Shown: positions 32,995-45,616 of the stretch, in pieces
How positions within the stretch are numbered: the stretch's first letter is position 1
Layout: each line of letters opens with the position of its first letter
Origin: Mimachlamys varia
Taxonomy: Eukaryota > Mollusca > Bivalvia > Pectinida > Pectinidae
Direction: 5' to 3'
Length of the DNA stretch: 64,000 nt
Assembly: GCA_947623455.1 (NCBI GenBank)
Contig: OX392527.1
Coordinates: 52,062,401-52,126,400 of the forward strand
The notes under the pieces: model-generated
The model's database searches: none
What the model was told of the DNA's origin: nothing
The model's input: the letters and a program-made list of their open reading frames with translations, nothing else
Position numbers and translations under genes: made by a program

Positions 32995-35900
32995 TGGTCC
33001 TTCTAAAAGAGGATACAATGACATGTATATTTTGGTCTGTGTAGTCCGGCCCCTGTAGAGGAGGATAAAATGACATGTATATGTTGGACTGTGAGGCCCG
33101 GCCCCTGTACAGAATGATACAATGACATGTATATGTTGGACTGTGTAACCCGGCCCCTGTAAAGGAGGGCACAATGACATGTATATGTTGGACTGTGTAA
33201 CCCGGCCCCGGTAATGGAGGATACCATGACATGTATATGTTGGTCTGTGTAGCCCGGCCCTTGTAGATGAGGATACAATGACATGACTGTATATGTTGGA
33301 CTGTGTAGTCCGGCCCCTGTAGAGGTGGATACAATGACATGACAATATGTTGGTCTGTGTACCCCGGCCCCTTAAGATGTGAATACAATGACATGCATAT
33401 GTTGGACTGTGTAACTCGGCCCCGGAGGAGGAAGATACAATGACATGTATCTGTTGGTCTGTGTAACCCGGCCCCTGTAGAGGAGGATACAATGACATGT
33501 ACATCTTGGTATGTGTAGCCCGGTCCCTGTAGATGTGGATACAATGAAATACATATGTTGGTCTGTGTAACCCGGGCCTTGTAGAGGAGGATAAAATGAT
33601 ATGTATATGTTGGTCTGTGTAGTCCCTTGTAGATGTGAATACAATGACATGTATATGTTGGTCTGTGTAGCCCGGCCCCTGTACAGGAGGATACAATGAC
33701 ATGTATATGTTGGTCTGTGTAGCCCGGCCCCTGTAGATGTGGACACAATGATATGTATATGTTGGTCTGTGTAGCCCGGCCCCTCTAGATGTAAATACAA
33801 TGACATGTATTTATTGGACTGTGTAACCCGGCCCTTTAAGATGTGAATACAATGACATGTACATCTTGGTATGTGTAGCCCGGCCTCTGTAGATGTGGAT
33901 ACAATGACATGTATATGTTGGTCTGTGACGTGTTTCTGTTGGTCTGTGTAGCACGGCCCCTGTAGAGGAGGATACAATGACATGTATATGTTGGACTGTG
34001 TAACCCGGCACCTGAAGAGGAGGATACAATGACATGTATATGTTGGTCTGTGTAGCCCGGCCCCTGTAGAGGAGGATACAATGACATGTATATGTTCGAC
34101 TGTGTAACCCGGGCCCTGTAGAGGAGGATACAATGACATGTACATCTTGGTATGTGTAGCCCGGCCTCTGTAGATGTGGATACAATGACATGTATATGTT
34201 GGTCTGTGACGTGTTTCTGTTGGTCTGTGTAGCACGGCCCCTGTAGAGGAGGATACAATGTCATTTATATGTTGGACTGTGTAACCCGGCACCTGAAGAG
34301 GAGGATACAATGACATGTATATGTTGGTCTGTGTAGCCCGGCCCCTGTAGAGGAGAATACAATGACATGTACATGTTGGTCTGTGTAGCCCGGCCCCTGT
34401 ACAGAAGGATACAATGACATGTATATGTTGGACTGTGAAACCCGGCCCCTGTACAGAAGGATACGGATATAACGACAAGTATTTGTTGGTCTGTGTAGCC
34501 CGGCTCCTGAAGAGGAGGATACAATGACATGTATATGTTGGACTGTGTAGCCCGGCCCCTGTAGATGTAGATACAATGACATGTTTATTTTGGTCTGTGT
34601 AACCCGGCCCCTGTAGAGGAGGATACAATGACATGTATATGTTGGTCTGTGTAGCCCGGCCCCTGTAGATGTGGATACAGTGACATGTATATGTTGGACT
34701 GTGTAGCCCGGCCCCAGTAGATGTGGATACAATAACATGTATATTTTGGTCTGTGTAACCCGGCCTCTGTAGAAGAGGATACAATGACATGTATATGTCG
34801 GACTGTATAACTCGGCCCCTGTAGAGGAGGATACAATGGCATGTATATGTTGGTCTGTGTTCCCTCGCCCCTGTACTGGAGGACACAATAACATGTATAT
34901 GTTGGTCTGTGTAGCTCGGCGCCGGTAGATGTGGATACAATGACATGCATATGTTGGACTGTGTAACTCGGCCCCTGAGGAGGAAGATACAATGACATGT
35001 ATCTGTTGGTCTGTGTAACCCGGCCCCTGTAGAGGAGGATACAATGACATGTACATCTTTGTATGTGTAGCCCGGTCCCTGTAGATGTGGATACAATGAA
35101 ATGCATATGTTGGTCTGTGTAACCCGGTCCCTGTAGAGGAGGATAAAATGATATGTATATGTTGGTCTGTGTAGCCCGGCCCTTGTAGATGTGAATACAA
35201 TGCCATGTATATGTTGGTCTGTGTAGCCCGGCCCCTGTACAGGAGGATACAATGACATGTATATGTTGGTCTGTGTAGCCCGGCCCCTGTAGATGTGGAC
35301 ACAATGATATGTATATGTTGGTCTGTGTAGCCCGGCCCCTCTAGATGTAAATACAATGACATGTATTTATTGGACTGTGTAACCCGGCCCTTTAAGATGT
35401 GAATACAATGGCATGTATATGTTGGACTGTGTAACCCGGGCCCTGTAGAGGAGGATACAATGACATGTACATCTTGGTATGTGTAGCCCGGCCCCGGTAG
35501 ATGTGGATACAATGACATGTATATGTTGGTCTGTGACGTGTTTCTGTTGGTCTGTGTAGCACGGCCCCTGTAGAGGAGGATACTATGACATTTATATGTT
35601 GGACTGTGTAACCCGGCACCTGAAGAGGAGGATACAATGACATGTATATGTTGGTCTGTGTAGCCCGGCCCCTGTAGAGGAGGATACAATGACATGTACA
35701 TGTTGGTCTGTGTAGCCCGGCCCCTGTACAGAAGGATACAATGACATGTATATGTTGGACTGTGAAACCCGGCCCCTGTACAGAAGGATACGGATATAAC
35801 GACAAGTATTTGTTGGTCTGTGTAGCCCGGCTCCTGAAGAGGAGGATACAATGACATTTATATGTTGGACTATGTAGCCCGGCCCCTGTAGATGTAGATA

Positions 35901-38900
35901 CAATGACATGTATATTTTGGTCTGTGTAACCCGGCCCCTGTAGAGGAGGATACAATGACATGTATATGTTGGTCTGTGTAGCCCGGCCCCTGTAGATGTG
36001 GATACAGTGACATGTATATGTTGGACTGTGTAGCCCGGCCCCAGTAGATGTGGATACAATAACATGTATATTTTGGTCTGTGTAACCCGGCCTCTGTAGA
36101 AGAGGATACAATGACATGTATATGTCGGACTGTATAACTCGGCCCCTGTAGAGGAGGATACAATGGCATGTATATGTTGGTCAGTGTTCCCTCGCCCCTG
36201 TACTGGAGGACACAATGATATGTATATGTTGGTCTGTGTAGCTCGGCCCCGGTAGATGTGGATACAATGACTGTATATGTTGGACTGTATAACCCGGCCC
36301 CTGTAGATGTGGATACAAGGACATGCATATGTTGGTCTGTGTAGCCCGGCCCCTGTAGATGTGGATACAGTGACATGTATATGTTGGACTGTGTAACCCG
36401 GCCCCTGTAGATGTGATTACAATGACATGTATATTTTGGTCTGTGTAACCCGGCCCCTGTAGAGGAGGATACAATAACATGTATATGTTGGAATGTATAA
36501 CCCGGCCCCTGTACAGAATGATACAATGACATGTATATGTTGGACTGTGTAGCCCGGCCCCTGTACAGGAGGACACAATAACATGTATATGTTGGTCTGT
36601 ATAACCCGGCCCCTGTAGAGAAGGATACAATAACATGTATATGTTGAACTGTATAACCCGGCCCTTGTAAAGGAGGATACCATGACATGTATATGTTGGT
36701 CTGTGTAGCCCGGCCCATATAGATGTGGATACAATGACATGTATATGTTGGTCTATGTAACCCGGCCCCTGTAGAGGAAGATACAATGACATGCAAATGT
36801 TAGTCTGTGTTGCCCGGCCACTGTAGATGTGGATACCATGACATGTATATGTTGGACTGTATAACCCGGCCCCTGTAGAGGAAGATACAATGGCATGTAT
36901 ATGTTGGTCTGTGTAGCCCGGCCCCTGTAGATGTGGATACAGTGACATGTATATGTTGGACTGTGTAGCCCGGCCCCAGTATATGTGGATACAATAACAT
37001 GTATATTTTGGTCTGTATAACCCGGCCCCTGTAGAGGATGATACAATGGCATGTATATGTTGGTCTGTGTAGTCCGGCCCCTGTAGAGTAAGATACAATG
37101 GCATGTATATGTTGGTATGTGTAGCCCGGCCCCTGTAGATGTGGATACAGTGACATGTATATGTTGGTATGTGTAGCCCGGCCCCTGTAGATGTTGATAC
37201 AGTGACATGTATATGTTGGTCTGTGTAGCCCGGCCCCTGTAGATGTGGATACAATGACATGTATATGTTGGTCTGTGTTCCCCCGCCCCTGTACAGGAGG
37301 ATACAATGACATGTATGTGTTGGTCTGTGTAGCTTGGCCCCGGTAGATGTGAATACATTGACATGTATATGTTGGACTGTATAACCCGGCCCCTGTAGAT
37401 GTGGATACAATGACATGCATATGTTGGTCTGTGTAGCCCGGCCCCTGTAGATGTAGATACAATGACATGCATATGTTGGTCTGTGTAGCCCGGCCCCTGT
37501 AGATGTAGATACAATGACATGTATATTTTGGTCTGTGTTCCCCCGCCCCTGTACAGGAGGATAGAATGACATGTATGTGTTGGTCTGTGTAGCTCGGCCC
37601 CGGTAGATGTGGATACAATGACATGTATATGTTGGACTGTATAACCCGGCCCCTGTAGATGTGGATACAATGACATGCATATGTTGGTCTGTGTAGCCCG
37701 GCCCCTGTAGATGTGGATACAGTGACATGTATATGTTCGACTGTGTATTCCGGCCCCTGTAGATGTGGATACAATGACATGTATATTTTGGTCTGTGTAA
37801 CCCGGCCGGCCCCTGTAGAGGAGGATACAATGACATGTATATGTTGGACTGTGTAGCCCGGCCCCTGTACAGGAGGACACAATAGCATGTATATGTTGGT
37901 CTGTGTAGTCCGGCCCCTGTAAAGGAGGATACAATGACATGTATATGTTGGTCTGTGTAACCCGGCCTCTGTAGAGGAGGATACAATAACATGTATATGT
38001 TGGTCTGTATAACCCGGCCCCTATAGAGGAGGATACAATGACATGTATATGTGGACTGTATAACCCGGCCCCTATAGAGGAGGATACAATGACATGTATA
38101 TGTTGGTCTGTGAAACCCGGCCCCTATAGAGGAGGATACAATGACATGTATATGTTGGTCTGTATAACCCGGCCCCTATAGAGGAGGATACAATGACATG
38201 TATATGTTGGACTGTATAACCCGGCCCCTGTAAAGGATGATACCATGACATGTATATGTTGGTCTGTGTAGCCCGCCCCCTATAGATGTGGATACAATGA
38301 CATGTATATGTTGGAATATGTAATCCGGCCCCTGTAGAGGAAGATACAATGACATGCATATGTTGGTCCGTGTAGCCCGGCCACTGTAGATGTGGATACA
38401 GTGACATGAATATGTTGGACCGTGTAGCCCGGCCCCTGTACAGGAGGATGCAATGACATGTATATGTGGGACTGTGTAGCCCGGCCCCTGTAGAGTAAGA
38501 TACAATGGCATGTATATATATTGGTATGTGTAGCCGGCCCCTGTAGATGTGGATACAGTGACATGTATATGTTGGTCTGTGTAGCCCGGCCCCTGTAGAT
38601 GTAGATACAATGACATGTATATGTTGGTCTGTGTTCCCCCGCCCCTGTACAGGAGGATAGAATGACATGTATGTGTTGGTCTGTGTAGCTCGGCCCCGGT
38701 AGATGTGGATACAATGACATGTATATGTTGGACTGCATAACCCGGCCCCTGTAGATGTGGATACAATGACATGCATATGTTGGTCTGTGTAGCCCGGCCC
38801 CTGTAGATGTGGATACAGTGACATGTATATGTTCGACTGTGTATCCCGGCCCCTGTAGATGTGGATACAATGACATGCATATGTTGGTCTGTGTAGCCCG

Positions 38901-39218
38901 GCCCCTGTAGATGTGGATACAGTGACATGTATATGTTCGACTGTGTATCCCGGCCCATGTAGATGTGGATACAATGACATGTATATTTTGGTCTGTGTAA
39001 CCCGGCCGGCCCCTGTAGAGGAGGATACAATGACATGTATATGTTGGACTGTGTAGCCCGGCCCCTGTACAGGAGGACACAATAGCATGTATATGTTGGT
39101 CTGTGTAGTCCGGCCCCTGTAAAGGAGGATACAATGACATGTATATGTTGGTCTGTATAACCCGGCCTCTGTAGAGGAGGATACAATGACACGTATGTGT
39201 TGGTATGTGTAGCCCGGC
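32995..39218. repeat. 52 bp satellite array, about 120 copies
   Basis: The consensus unit, in three parts, is GATACAATGACATGTATATG, TTGG(T/A)CTGTGTA(G/A)CCC and GGCCCCTGTAGA(G/T)G(A/T)G. The period is 52 bp with a few 1-25 bp indels and some units in which TCTGTGACGTGTTTCTG bridges a shortened copy. 6.2 kb divided by 52 gives about 120 units. The minus strand of the unit has no stop in any phase, and because 52 = 1 mod 3 every frame cycles through all three phases. This yields overlapping pseudo-proteins of up to 628 codons with a 52-residue period (for example TYTCHCI and GYTDQHIHVI). These are repeat by-products with no start, domain or localisation signal. Blocks inside the array are duplicated with offsets of 1327, 1552-1608 and 1096-1200 bp. 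Confidence 0.95.
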
Positions 39219-39284
39219 GCGGTCTCGGTGACGGGCTTATTACTCTCCACCCGGAAACGTCAAAATCGTATAACGGGTCGCGAA
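39219..39284. other. Junction between satellite and RT-tail copy
   Basis: The last satellite unit breaks off in CCCGGCGCGGTCTCGGTGAC. A 65 bp sequence of unknown origin leads into the retroelement fragment. Confidence 0.5.
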
Positions 39285-39600
39285 AAGTAGTGTATACGAT
39301 AAATGGATGATTTTCAATTTTCCAATCGTAAACTTTCAATTTCTTGATAGTAACATCCGTGCTTCTCCAACCTATGGTGTTTACATGTCGCAGTTGAATT
39401 GATAGGCTAGAGCTTGCTCTAGGTATCGTGATTTTCGTGATCGAGATCGATGTCGACTGCTGACAAACAAATAACACAAGAATTCGAGAGATGCAGGTTG
39501 ACCAGAACTATGGGCAAATTTTATGGTCGCCATCTTTGTCTCATTGAGTAATATTCTGTATCTTTAAGTGATATGAAGATGGACGTTTTTGAGTTCATAG
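39285..39600 (+). pseudogene. RT-tail family, RT C-terminal fragment
   Basis: Follows 59450-59745: TTGATAGTAACATCC, GGTGTTTACATGTCGCAGTT, CGACTGCTGACAAACAAAT and GATATGAAGATGGACGTTTT. In-frame stops (for example TTGAATTGATAG near the SQLIRY position) and small indels make it non-coding. Antisense frames crossing into the satellite (down to 38176) are fortuitous. Confidence 0.85.
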
Positions 39601-40124
39601 AGAACAATTACAGAATTTAAAGGAAAAAGCTTATTTAAAAAAAAAGAATGATTATTCATCTAAAGGGGATATATATACTACCTATTATATTTGCCATTAA
39701 TGGTATAATTTTTTCGCAAAAGACTACATTGAGAATCATTTAGTTATAGAAAATATCACATCAGAGACCCCTTAAAAATAACAGAGTTAGTGGGGAAACA
39801 TGGCAAAATATAATAATGGTCATTGTAGATACATGTATATTGTTTTGAAACTTTTTAGGATGTGTTATCACCAATTTCTATCTGTCTTCAGAAGATTTGT
39901 ATTTGATGACCTCTTGTTTGATATACGTATGACCAGCTGTTGTCCCGTGGGGTTCACATGATATCGCGTCCTCATGCTATACATAATTAATGTTATTTAA
40001 GGTTCTTCGAGGTGTACAATGCATGCTAGAGGCGGTTTTTTTTATATCCGTCTGTATTTGTCACATCTTCTGCACTCAGTAACTAGCCGCCATATTTGTA
40101 CATGTTTGTTTCTTAGTCTTACTC
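39601..40124. other. Spacer separating RT and tail parts
   Basis: About 520 bp with no recognised feature, located where the first half of the tail should be. Either an insertion replaced it or the two flanking fragments are independent copies. Confidence 0.45.
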
Positions 40125-40254
40125 TCTTTTACTTTTACGAGGGTCTCCTTGTCAATCTTTCCTTCTTTCCTATATTGCCTCTAGTTTAATATATCTAGAG
40201 TTCGGATTATTGTTTTGTTGACGCTTTGGTATTCTCTGATTTTTTTTCTTGACA
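40125..40254 (+). mobile_element. RT-tail family, 3' tail end
   Basis: CTTTTACGAGGGTCTCC, CCTCTAGTTTAAT, GAGTTCGGATTATTGTTTTG and GACGCTTTGGTATTCTCTGA match the last 120 bp of the family. It ends at the common 3' point. Confidence 0.8.
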
Positions 40255-40515
40255 CAACCTCACTTTTGGCCTTAAGTTGAGCGTTCGCCACTGTGAGGAA
40301 GGCTATGGGTTCTGTTCCCTGGCCGAGACATACCAGAATCTCTAACAATGGTAGTGACTACTCCCTGCTTGACTTTCATCATTATTGGAGTGGTACGACT
40401 GGTTCGCCCGTTGTCAGTATAATGTGACCTATAGGGTGTTCTGCTGGGATCCTTCGATAGTATACTTCAGTGCGGTAGCACTATAAATCGGCAAAAGATC
40501 CGGACTTTCTGATTC
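40255..40515 (+). mobile_element. SINE family S1, most complete copy
   Basis: The head contains GAGCGTTCGCCACTGTGAGG and GGGTTCTGTTCCC (40307-40319), a B-box-like motif, then GGCCGAGACATACCAG. The body has TAGTGACTACTCCCTGCTTG and TATAATGTGACCTATAGGGT. The tail is CGGTAGCACTATAAATCGGC then AAAAGATCCGGAC. The pol III head is consistent with a tRNA-derived SINE, but the A box is weak. It lies directly behind the 3' end of an RT-tail copy. Confidence 0.7.
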
Positions 40516-40541
40516 TGAAAACAATCCACCTAAAGAAACAA

Positions 40542-40557
40542 CCCCCCCCCCCCCCCC
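40542..40557. repeat. Poly(C) tract
   Basis: Sixteen consecutive C residues just 3' of the S1 SINE. Confidence 0.85.
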
Positions 40558-41635
40558 GCCCGAAAAAAAAGATGTACAACCCAAAAAGAATCTTATTTGC
40601 AATCTATATTGATAATTACCAAATACATTTTATATCTAGGTACGACATTATCAAACAAAAACAATCAACATCCCCTAAATGTTTAATCATTTAGGTCAAC
40701 TTCTGATGATCCATGTCGCGTTCATACATAACATCTTATTAATTAATCAATGATTTATTCACACATGCAAACTTTCATTTGATTTTTCAGAAACAAAACA
40801 AAACCAAAACAAAAACAATGGGAATTATTGTTGTGTGACTGTTCAAACATTCATCGAACAAACTTCCATTACATTATGACAAAAACTAATGCATCCTTCA
40901 TGAAACAATGGAGCATTGTTGCCATTAGATATGGTTTAGCCAGTCTTTTCACATTTAAAACCGCTCCTGCATCGACGGCACCAGCCTTGTAAAAATTTGG
41001 TTGGGTTAAACAAAGATAAAACAATGTCCTCGACCGTTGAAACAACCAGTCACGCTAATGACCATAACCGAAAACGCCGCTTGAGGTTCCTGTATAATCT
41101 ATAAATGGCACCACTTTGTCGGATTCCAGAACTCACGTCAAGTAATTGTAGTATGATCAAAGGACAACCTGACATCTTAATGGGTTTTAGCATATAATGT
41201 GTATTTGTTACACAATATGCATTAAATGACTGTTTAGTAATAGTTTTTAGTTATAAGAGTCACTGCTTGAAAAATTATAGATAAAACAGATTATTGCATG
41301 AATTTCACAGATGGTTTACGAGTTTTAATATTTTCGGCAAAAATGCCCCTCGTATAAGCCTTTAACAAGTGATGGCATTAATGGTCATGAAACAAAATGA
41401 TAATTTGATTAAAAAGAAAACATTCATTTTGAAATTAATTTTATAAAAATATTGTAGATAGTCACAGATTACTTTTGAGTTTTATATGTGACTGTTGTTC
41501 AACGTTGGGTATAGAGCAGGGTTGGGATGCAAAACTACGTATTTACGATGAACAAGAATGCACCACACCAATCAAATAGCAAGGTCCCGAACAAAAACCT
41601 ATATATTCTGTTTTATTCAAAGCTTCTAGATGAAA
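40558..41635. other. Spacer, nothing recognised
   Basis: No supported feature. Confidence 0.5.
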
Positions 41636-41710
41636 ATAAATTAAAGAATACCGAAGCGTTAACAAAATCATAATCCGAACTCAAAATTGATTAAACCAGG
41701 GGCAAAATGA
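41636..41710 (-). mobile_element. RT-tail family, short 3' end
   Basis: The reverse complement reads CCCCTGGTTTAATCAATTTT, GAGTTCGGATTATGATTTTG and TTAACGCTTCGGTATTCT, the terminal 75 bp of the family. Confidence 0.8.
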
Positions 41711-42599
41711 AACGATGTCTTCCCTCAGGGTTGTTTTGAGGTTTAAATACGGTAAATAATTTGGCAAAACTTCCACTTGTATACTTCTGAGCAGGTTAAT
41801 GTTTCGAGTATATGATTTAATAGTGAGTGAACATGGCAAAAATATGCAATCATCAAATTTTCCTTATGCTTATCTAACGAAACGTGAAACAAGAACATTG
41901 ATAACACTCTTTGTCGAGTTGCTTTTTCAAAAATATAAGAGGAAACATTTTCGGTGTTATTTCCCTTGGTCTTTCCGTTCGTTTGAAAACATACATTTGA
42001 TGCCTATGACGTGAAGTACATTATCTTTCTTGATAGTTTTAACACATGGACACGTGCTGAAACATTGTTTTCTGTGTGTGTTCCTCTGAACAGTTTCCAG
42101 TTTTTAAAGAATCTGTATTTCTTTGAAGGGGTCCAATTCTCTCGGGTAGTTATGTGACCTTTCACATTTGTTATCGTTTACAGTTGTTTTAAACAAAGCG
42201 AAATTGCACAATCACATTGATCAAAAGCCAGGATGGATATGTTGCCATTATTTTTCTTGCACCATGCGTCGTACGTTAGCTTTTATCATATGAGCACGAC
42301 ATCTTTAGTAATAAATGATATTCGATAGACTTTATTAGTTGCTACTTGATATCAAGAAGATCCGAGATAGGTGCGAAAATGGTCCCAAACAGACAGTTAC
42401 TGGAAGAGTTATTGAACTTTAAAATAGGTCATCCTATTTGACTCGAACTTGTAAAAACAATCCATAATTTTAGTATATGTAAATATATTTTGATTACCAC
42501 TGCTAATTTTTATATACAACATGTGCATTTACTCTCAGCAAAATAACTACTATCATGTGATAATTTAGAGTTTACACATCGTTTTCTATAACATATTTT
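41711..42599. other. Spacer, nothing recognised
   Basis: No supported gene. The 71-codon frame at 41799-42014 has no known motif. Confidence 0.5.
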
Positions 42600-42670
42600 G
42601 TACCTAGTTTATGCGATTTGGGTTCAGGATATGATTTTGGAGACGCTTTAGTAATCTCTGGTTTGTTTCG
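42600..42670 (+). mobile_element. RT-tail family, decayed 3' end
   Basis: TACCTAGTTTATGCGATTTG, GGTTCAGGATATGATTTTG and GACGCTTTAGTAATCTCTGG are recognisable but mutated versions of the family terminus. Confidence 0.6.
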
Positions 42671-43324
42671 TCATAACATTGATGAAACAAGGTATAGGCA
42701 TAGTAACTGACCAAAGTCACACTTATTGACCCGGATTAAAATTAAGGGAGGAAACCATAGTACACGGGAGAAAATGCACGTGGTGAGGCAGGTGACTCCC
42801 ATATCTTTTTCACGTCTGATTGGATCTTGATAGAAATGAAAAGCAAGTGCGTTATCAACTGTACCACCTTATAACCATGCAATCCGAGATGAAAGATGAA
42901 AGACGTGACAACGACATGATCTGTATGACGCATGATGCGTCTCGCATAATCATACTTACATCTCGATATTAATAAAGTTATCTGATACGAAGCTAATAGT
43001 AGAGAGAGTAGTGCCTTTTGATATCCTAAATGTCATTTCTCATAAGCTATCATTACGCAGCAGGCCACCCGTGTACGTTAAGGGATAAGTTCGAATTTCT
43101 TAACACATGCTGGTACGAGGTCATTAGTGCGGGGACCTTGTTAAGATCAGATATGTCCTTCCATATCCCTAATTAGATGAAAAGCTGATCTACTTGCCTT
43201 CAACTTAAAGACGTAAAGGAAATATTTGAAATATTGTGATTCGGAGAACATCAAATACGCGAAATGTTCTTACAATATCAAATACTATCAATATAAAACA
43301 GTTTATCGCTTCAAGTAAGGGTCT
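42671..43324. other. Spacer, nothing recognised
   Basis: No supported feature. Confidence 0.5.
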
Positions 43325-43525
43325 ATTACACTTTTGGCTGACTTGTTTTTGTTTTCATACGAGGATGAATTTGTCAAGGAGCTTATCAGGACGGATAACA
43401 AAAACCTAGGCAAATCTTATCCATATAACTCTTTCCTTTGTTCCTTTTTGCCTCTAGTTTAATTGATTTTGAGTTCGGGTTATGGTTTTGTTGACGCTTT
43501 GGTATTCTCTGATTTGTTTTGGTAA
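43325..43525 (+). mobile_element. RT-tail family copy with large internal deletion
   Basis: The first 100 bp match the RT region (CTTGTTTTTGTTTTCATACG, GAGCTTATCAGGACGG, AACAAAAACCTAGGCAAATC). The sequence then jumps within a few bases to the tail (CTCTAGTTTAATTGATTTTG, GACGCTTTGGTATTCTCTGA). About 600 bp present in the 59 kb copy are missing. Confidence 0.8.
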
Positions 43526-44018
43526 CCGTCATACTATGCTTGTGAGAGGTGGATGTTCCATGCAGGCTTATCTTCTCAATACAAATAAGTAGCTCTAAAT
43601 TTTCTTTTTCACATGCTCGTATTTTTCTGTTGGATTTTCATATACATCCATTGCTAATTAATTTCATAACAAATCAATATGTTGTAATGCTATGCTTCTT
43701 GATTTATGGTATGTCATATATGTTAATTCACTTTTGCATTGCATTGTCACAATATAATACTTCTCTGAGAGTTTTGAGAGCGTTGATTTGAATTACCATG
43801 CATCATACGATATAATTCCAAGCGTATTCAAACACCACAGACACAGACTGGACTACAATATACAACGTAAACAAACAAAACATGGCGGCTGCTGAAATAT
43901 AGTTTTGCATTGTGAGATTTGACGATGAAATTAAAAACGTGAAATGTTTAGAAATATTTTGTTATTTCAACAACAACAAAAGACCACCGTCTGCAATTTC
44001 TAATCGTGCATGCAAAAT
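43526..44018. other. Spacer, nothing recognised
   Basis: No supported feature. The 80-codon frame at 43549-43791 is hydrophobic by composition and has no motif. Confidence 0.45.
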
Positions 44019-44218
44019 ACACACGTCAACACGCTTAAGAATTCGTAATATGATTAATTCACGACTTGAGTGTGTTGATGTTTTTGAAATTCTAATGGCT
44101 TTTTAAAAGATTTCCATAGGAAGCACAAACACGAGTTTGTATTTGCCGTTCATTATGTCACACGAGGATAAAAATCAAGACATTGATTTTGTCGAAAATG
44201 TTAGCATCAAGAAAACAG
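44019..44218. repeat. Old direct duplication, copy A
   Basis: Blocks ACACACGTCAACACGCTTAA, GATGTTTTTGAAATTCTAAT and TCAAGACATTGATTTTGTCG occur in the same order as in 45617-45812. The intervening sequence has diverged strongly. Confidence 0.5.
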
Positions 44219-45616
44219 TATGTCTAAGCTATACTGCTTACTAAGTATAAGTTAGTATTTACTTTAAAAGAAAATAAACCTTTGTCATTTTCAGCAGTCG
44301 CTTTAAGGTGCTGTTATACTTTGTAATTATGATTTATCAAATGAATGCTTTTAAATAACGACATTTTGAAGTATGCTTACAATTTGTAATTACAACAACA
44401 ACAAAAATGATGTGTGCAATATCGTATTGTACACAATACCCATCGGAAGAAAATTGACAGTTATCTCTCCAACCTTGGATACCTTGTTCGTTCAGCTAAA
44501 AAGAAAACAACTAAAAGTTCATAAGAGTTATCAGCAATATCGCCTGTTACACTTTACGGTTCATCAGGGGTTTGTAATTAATATTCACAATACACATTAT
44601 GATATATACAGGAATCATACGCAAGGCATGGAAGGTTTTTATCGCGAACTCCTGTCGCATGATCTTTTGTTTCTAACGCTATCATGACTTTATCAGCCAC
44701 GATTTCCTCTATTTCTTACATGTCAAATGTTTAGGTTATTGTAGAATCTACCAACTTTAGGATTCCATGCTATCAACAAATACAATGCATGCCTCAATTA
44801 TTAACAATTTTTGTTTCTATTTGCTCGCATTCAACATAAAAAAATAGCTGCCTCGTGGAGGCAAGGTCGGTTGATGGTGTTAACTGTATTCATCCATGCG
44901 CAGATTTTGTTTCTGTGACACAAATCTAAACGATTCCAAATACTATTTTCAGCATAACCTTCTATTAAAGATGCAATCACCATTTATTATTGAAATGCTT
45001 GTTAATTTTTTATAGTGCTACTTTGCCTAACAATCAGCATGCAACCAGACGCTGTTCACACTATTGAGTATTTTATGGGACGTCGATAAACGTAGGATTT
45101 TACATTTCAAAATAAACCTTGTAAAAATATTGGCAGAAAACAATGCAAACCTAAGTATCAAAATGCATATGTATGATATAAATTAATAGAATACCTCTGT
45201 AAGCATGCAAATACATGTAATGATGCGCTTGCAATGACCAGTAGGAGTCCCAATTACAAAAGCTAGCTGTCGTTCCATGATTTCAAATTTCAAAAAGAGT
45301 TTGTTCCGCCATCTCTACAAACTTTCGGTTATATCTTATACCAGTCTCACCGACATGGTACCCACTATGTTGTTGCCATACAGCATGTTTTGTGTGATTT
45401 AATTATATATTAATCACCATTCCATTCAGTCGATTCCTGTGATCTCAAAGAGGCATAGAATGCTTCGTAGTGAACAAAGACACAATATTACTTCGTTTTT
45501 TGTTTGTTGAGGTTGGTATGATTGTTTGAATAACCACATTTTTATCTATTTCGATTGCAAATCATGTACTCAAAAATGAATTGGTGCATATTGCATTAAC
45601 AAAAAGCTGTAGGAAA
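44219..45616. other. Spacer, nothing recognised
   Basis: Includes a 104-codon frame (44373-44687) with no recognisable domain or splice context. I do not call it a gene. Confidence 0.45.

Noticed and set aside
32995..39218. CRISPR-like array
   Set aside because: The units are contiguous with no unique spacers, and the context is eukaryotic.
33003..39250. Many long minus-strand open frames (up to 628 codons) that look like a repetitive-protein gene
   Set aside because: All overlap each other in three frames and follow directly from the 52 bp satellite unit. No domain, signal peptide, start context or terminator is visible.
38176..39477. 433-codon frame with a non-repetitive N-terminus
   Set aside because: The N-terminal part is antisense to an RT-tail fragment (39285-39477) and the rest is satellite, so it is a chance fusion.
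44373..44687. 104-codon open frame
   Set aside because: No recognisable motif, low-complexity start and no splice context. The length is within chance for 64 kb searched in six frames.
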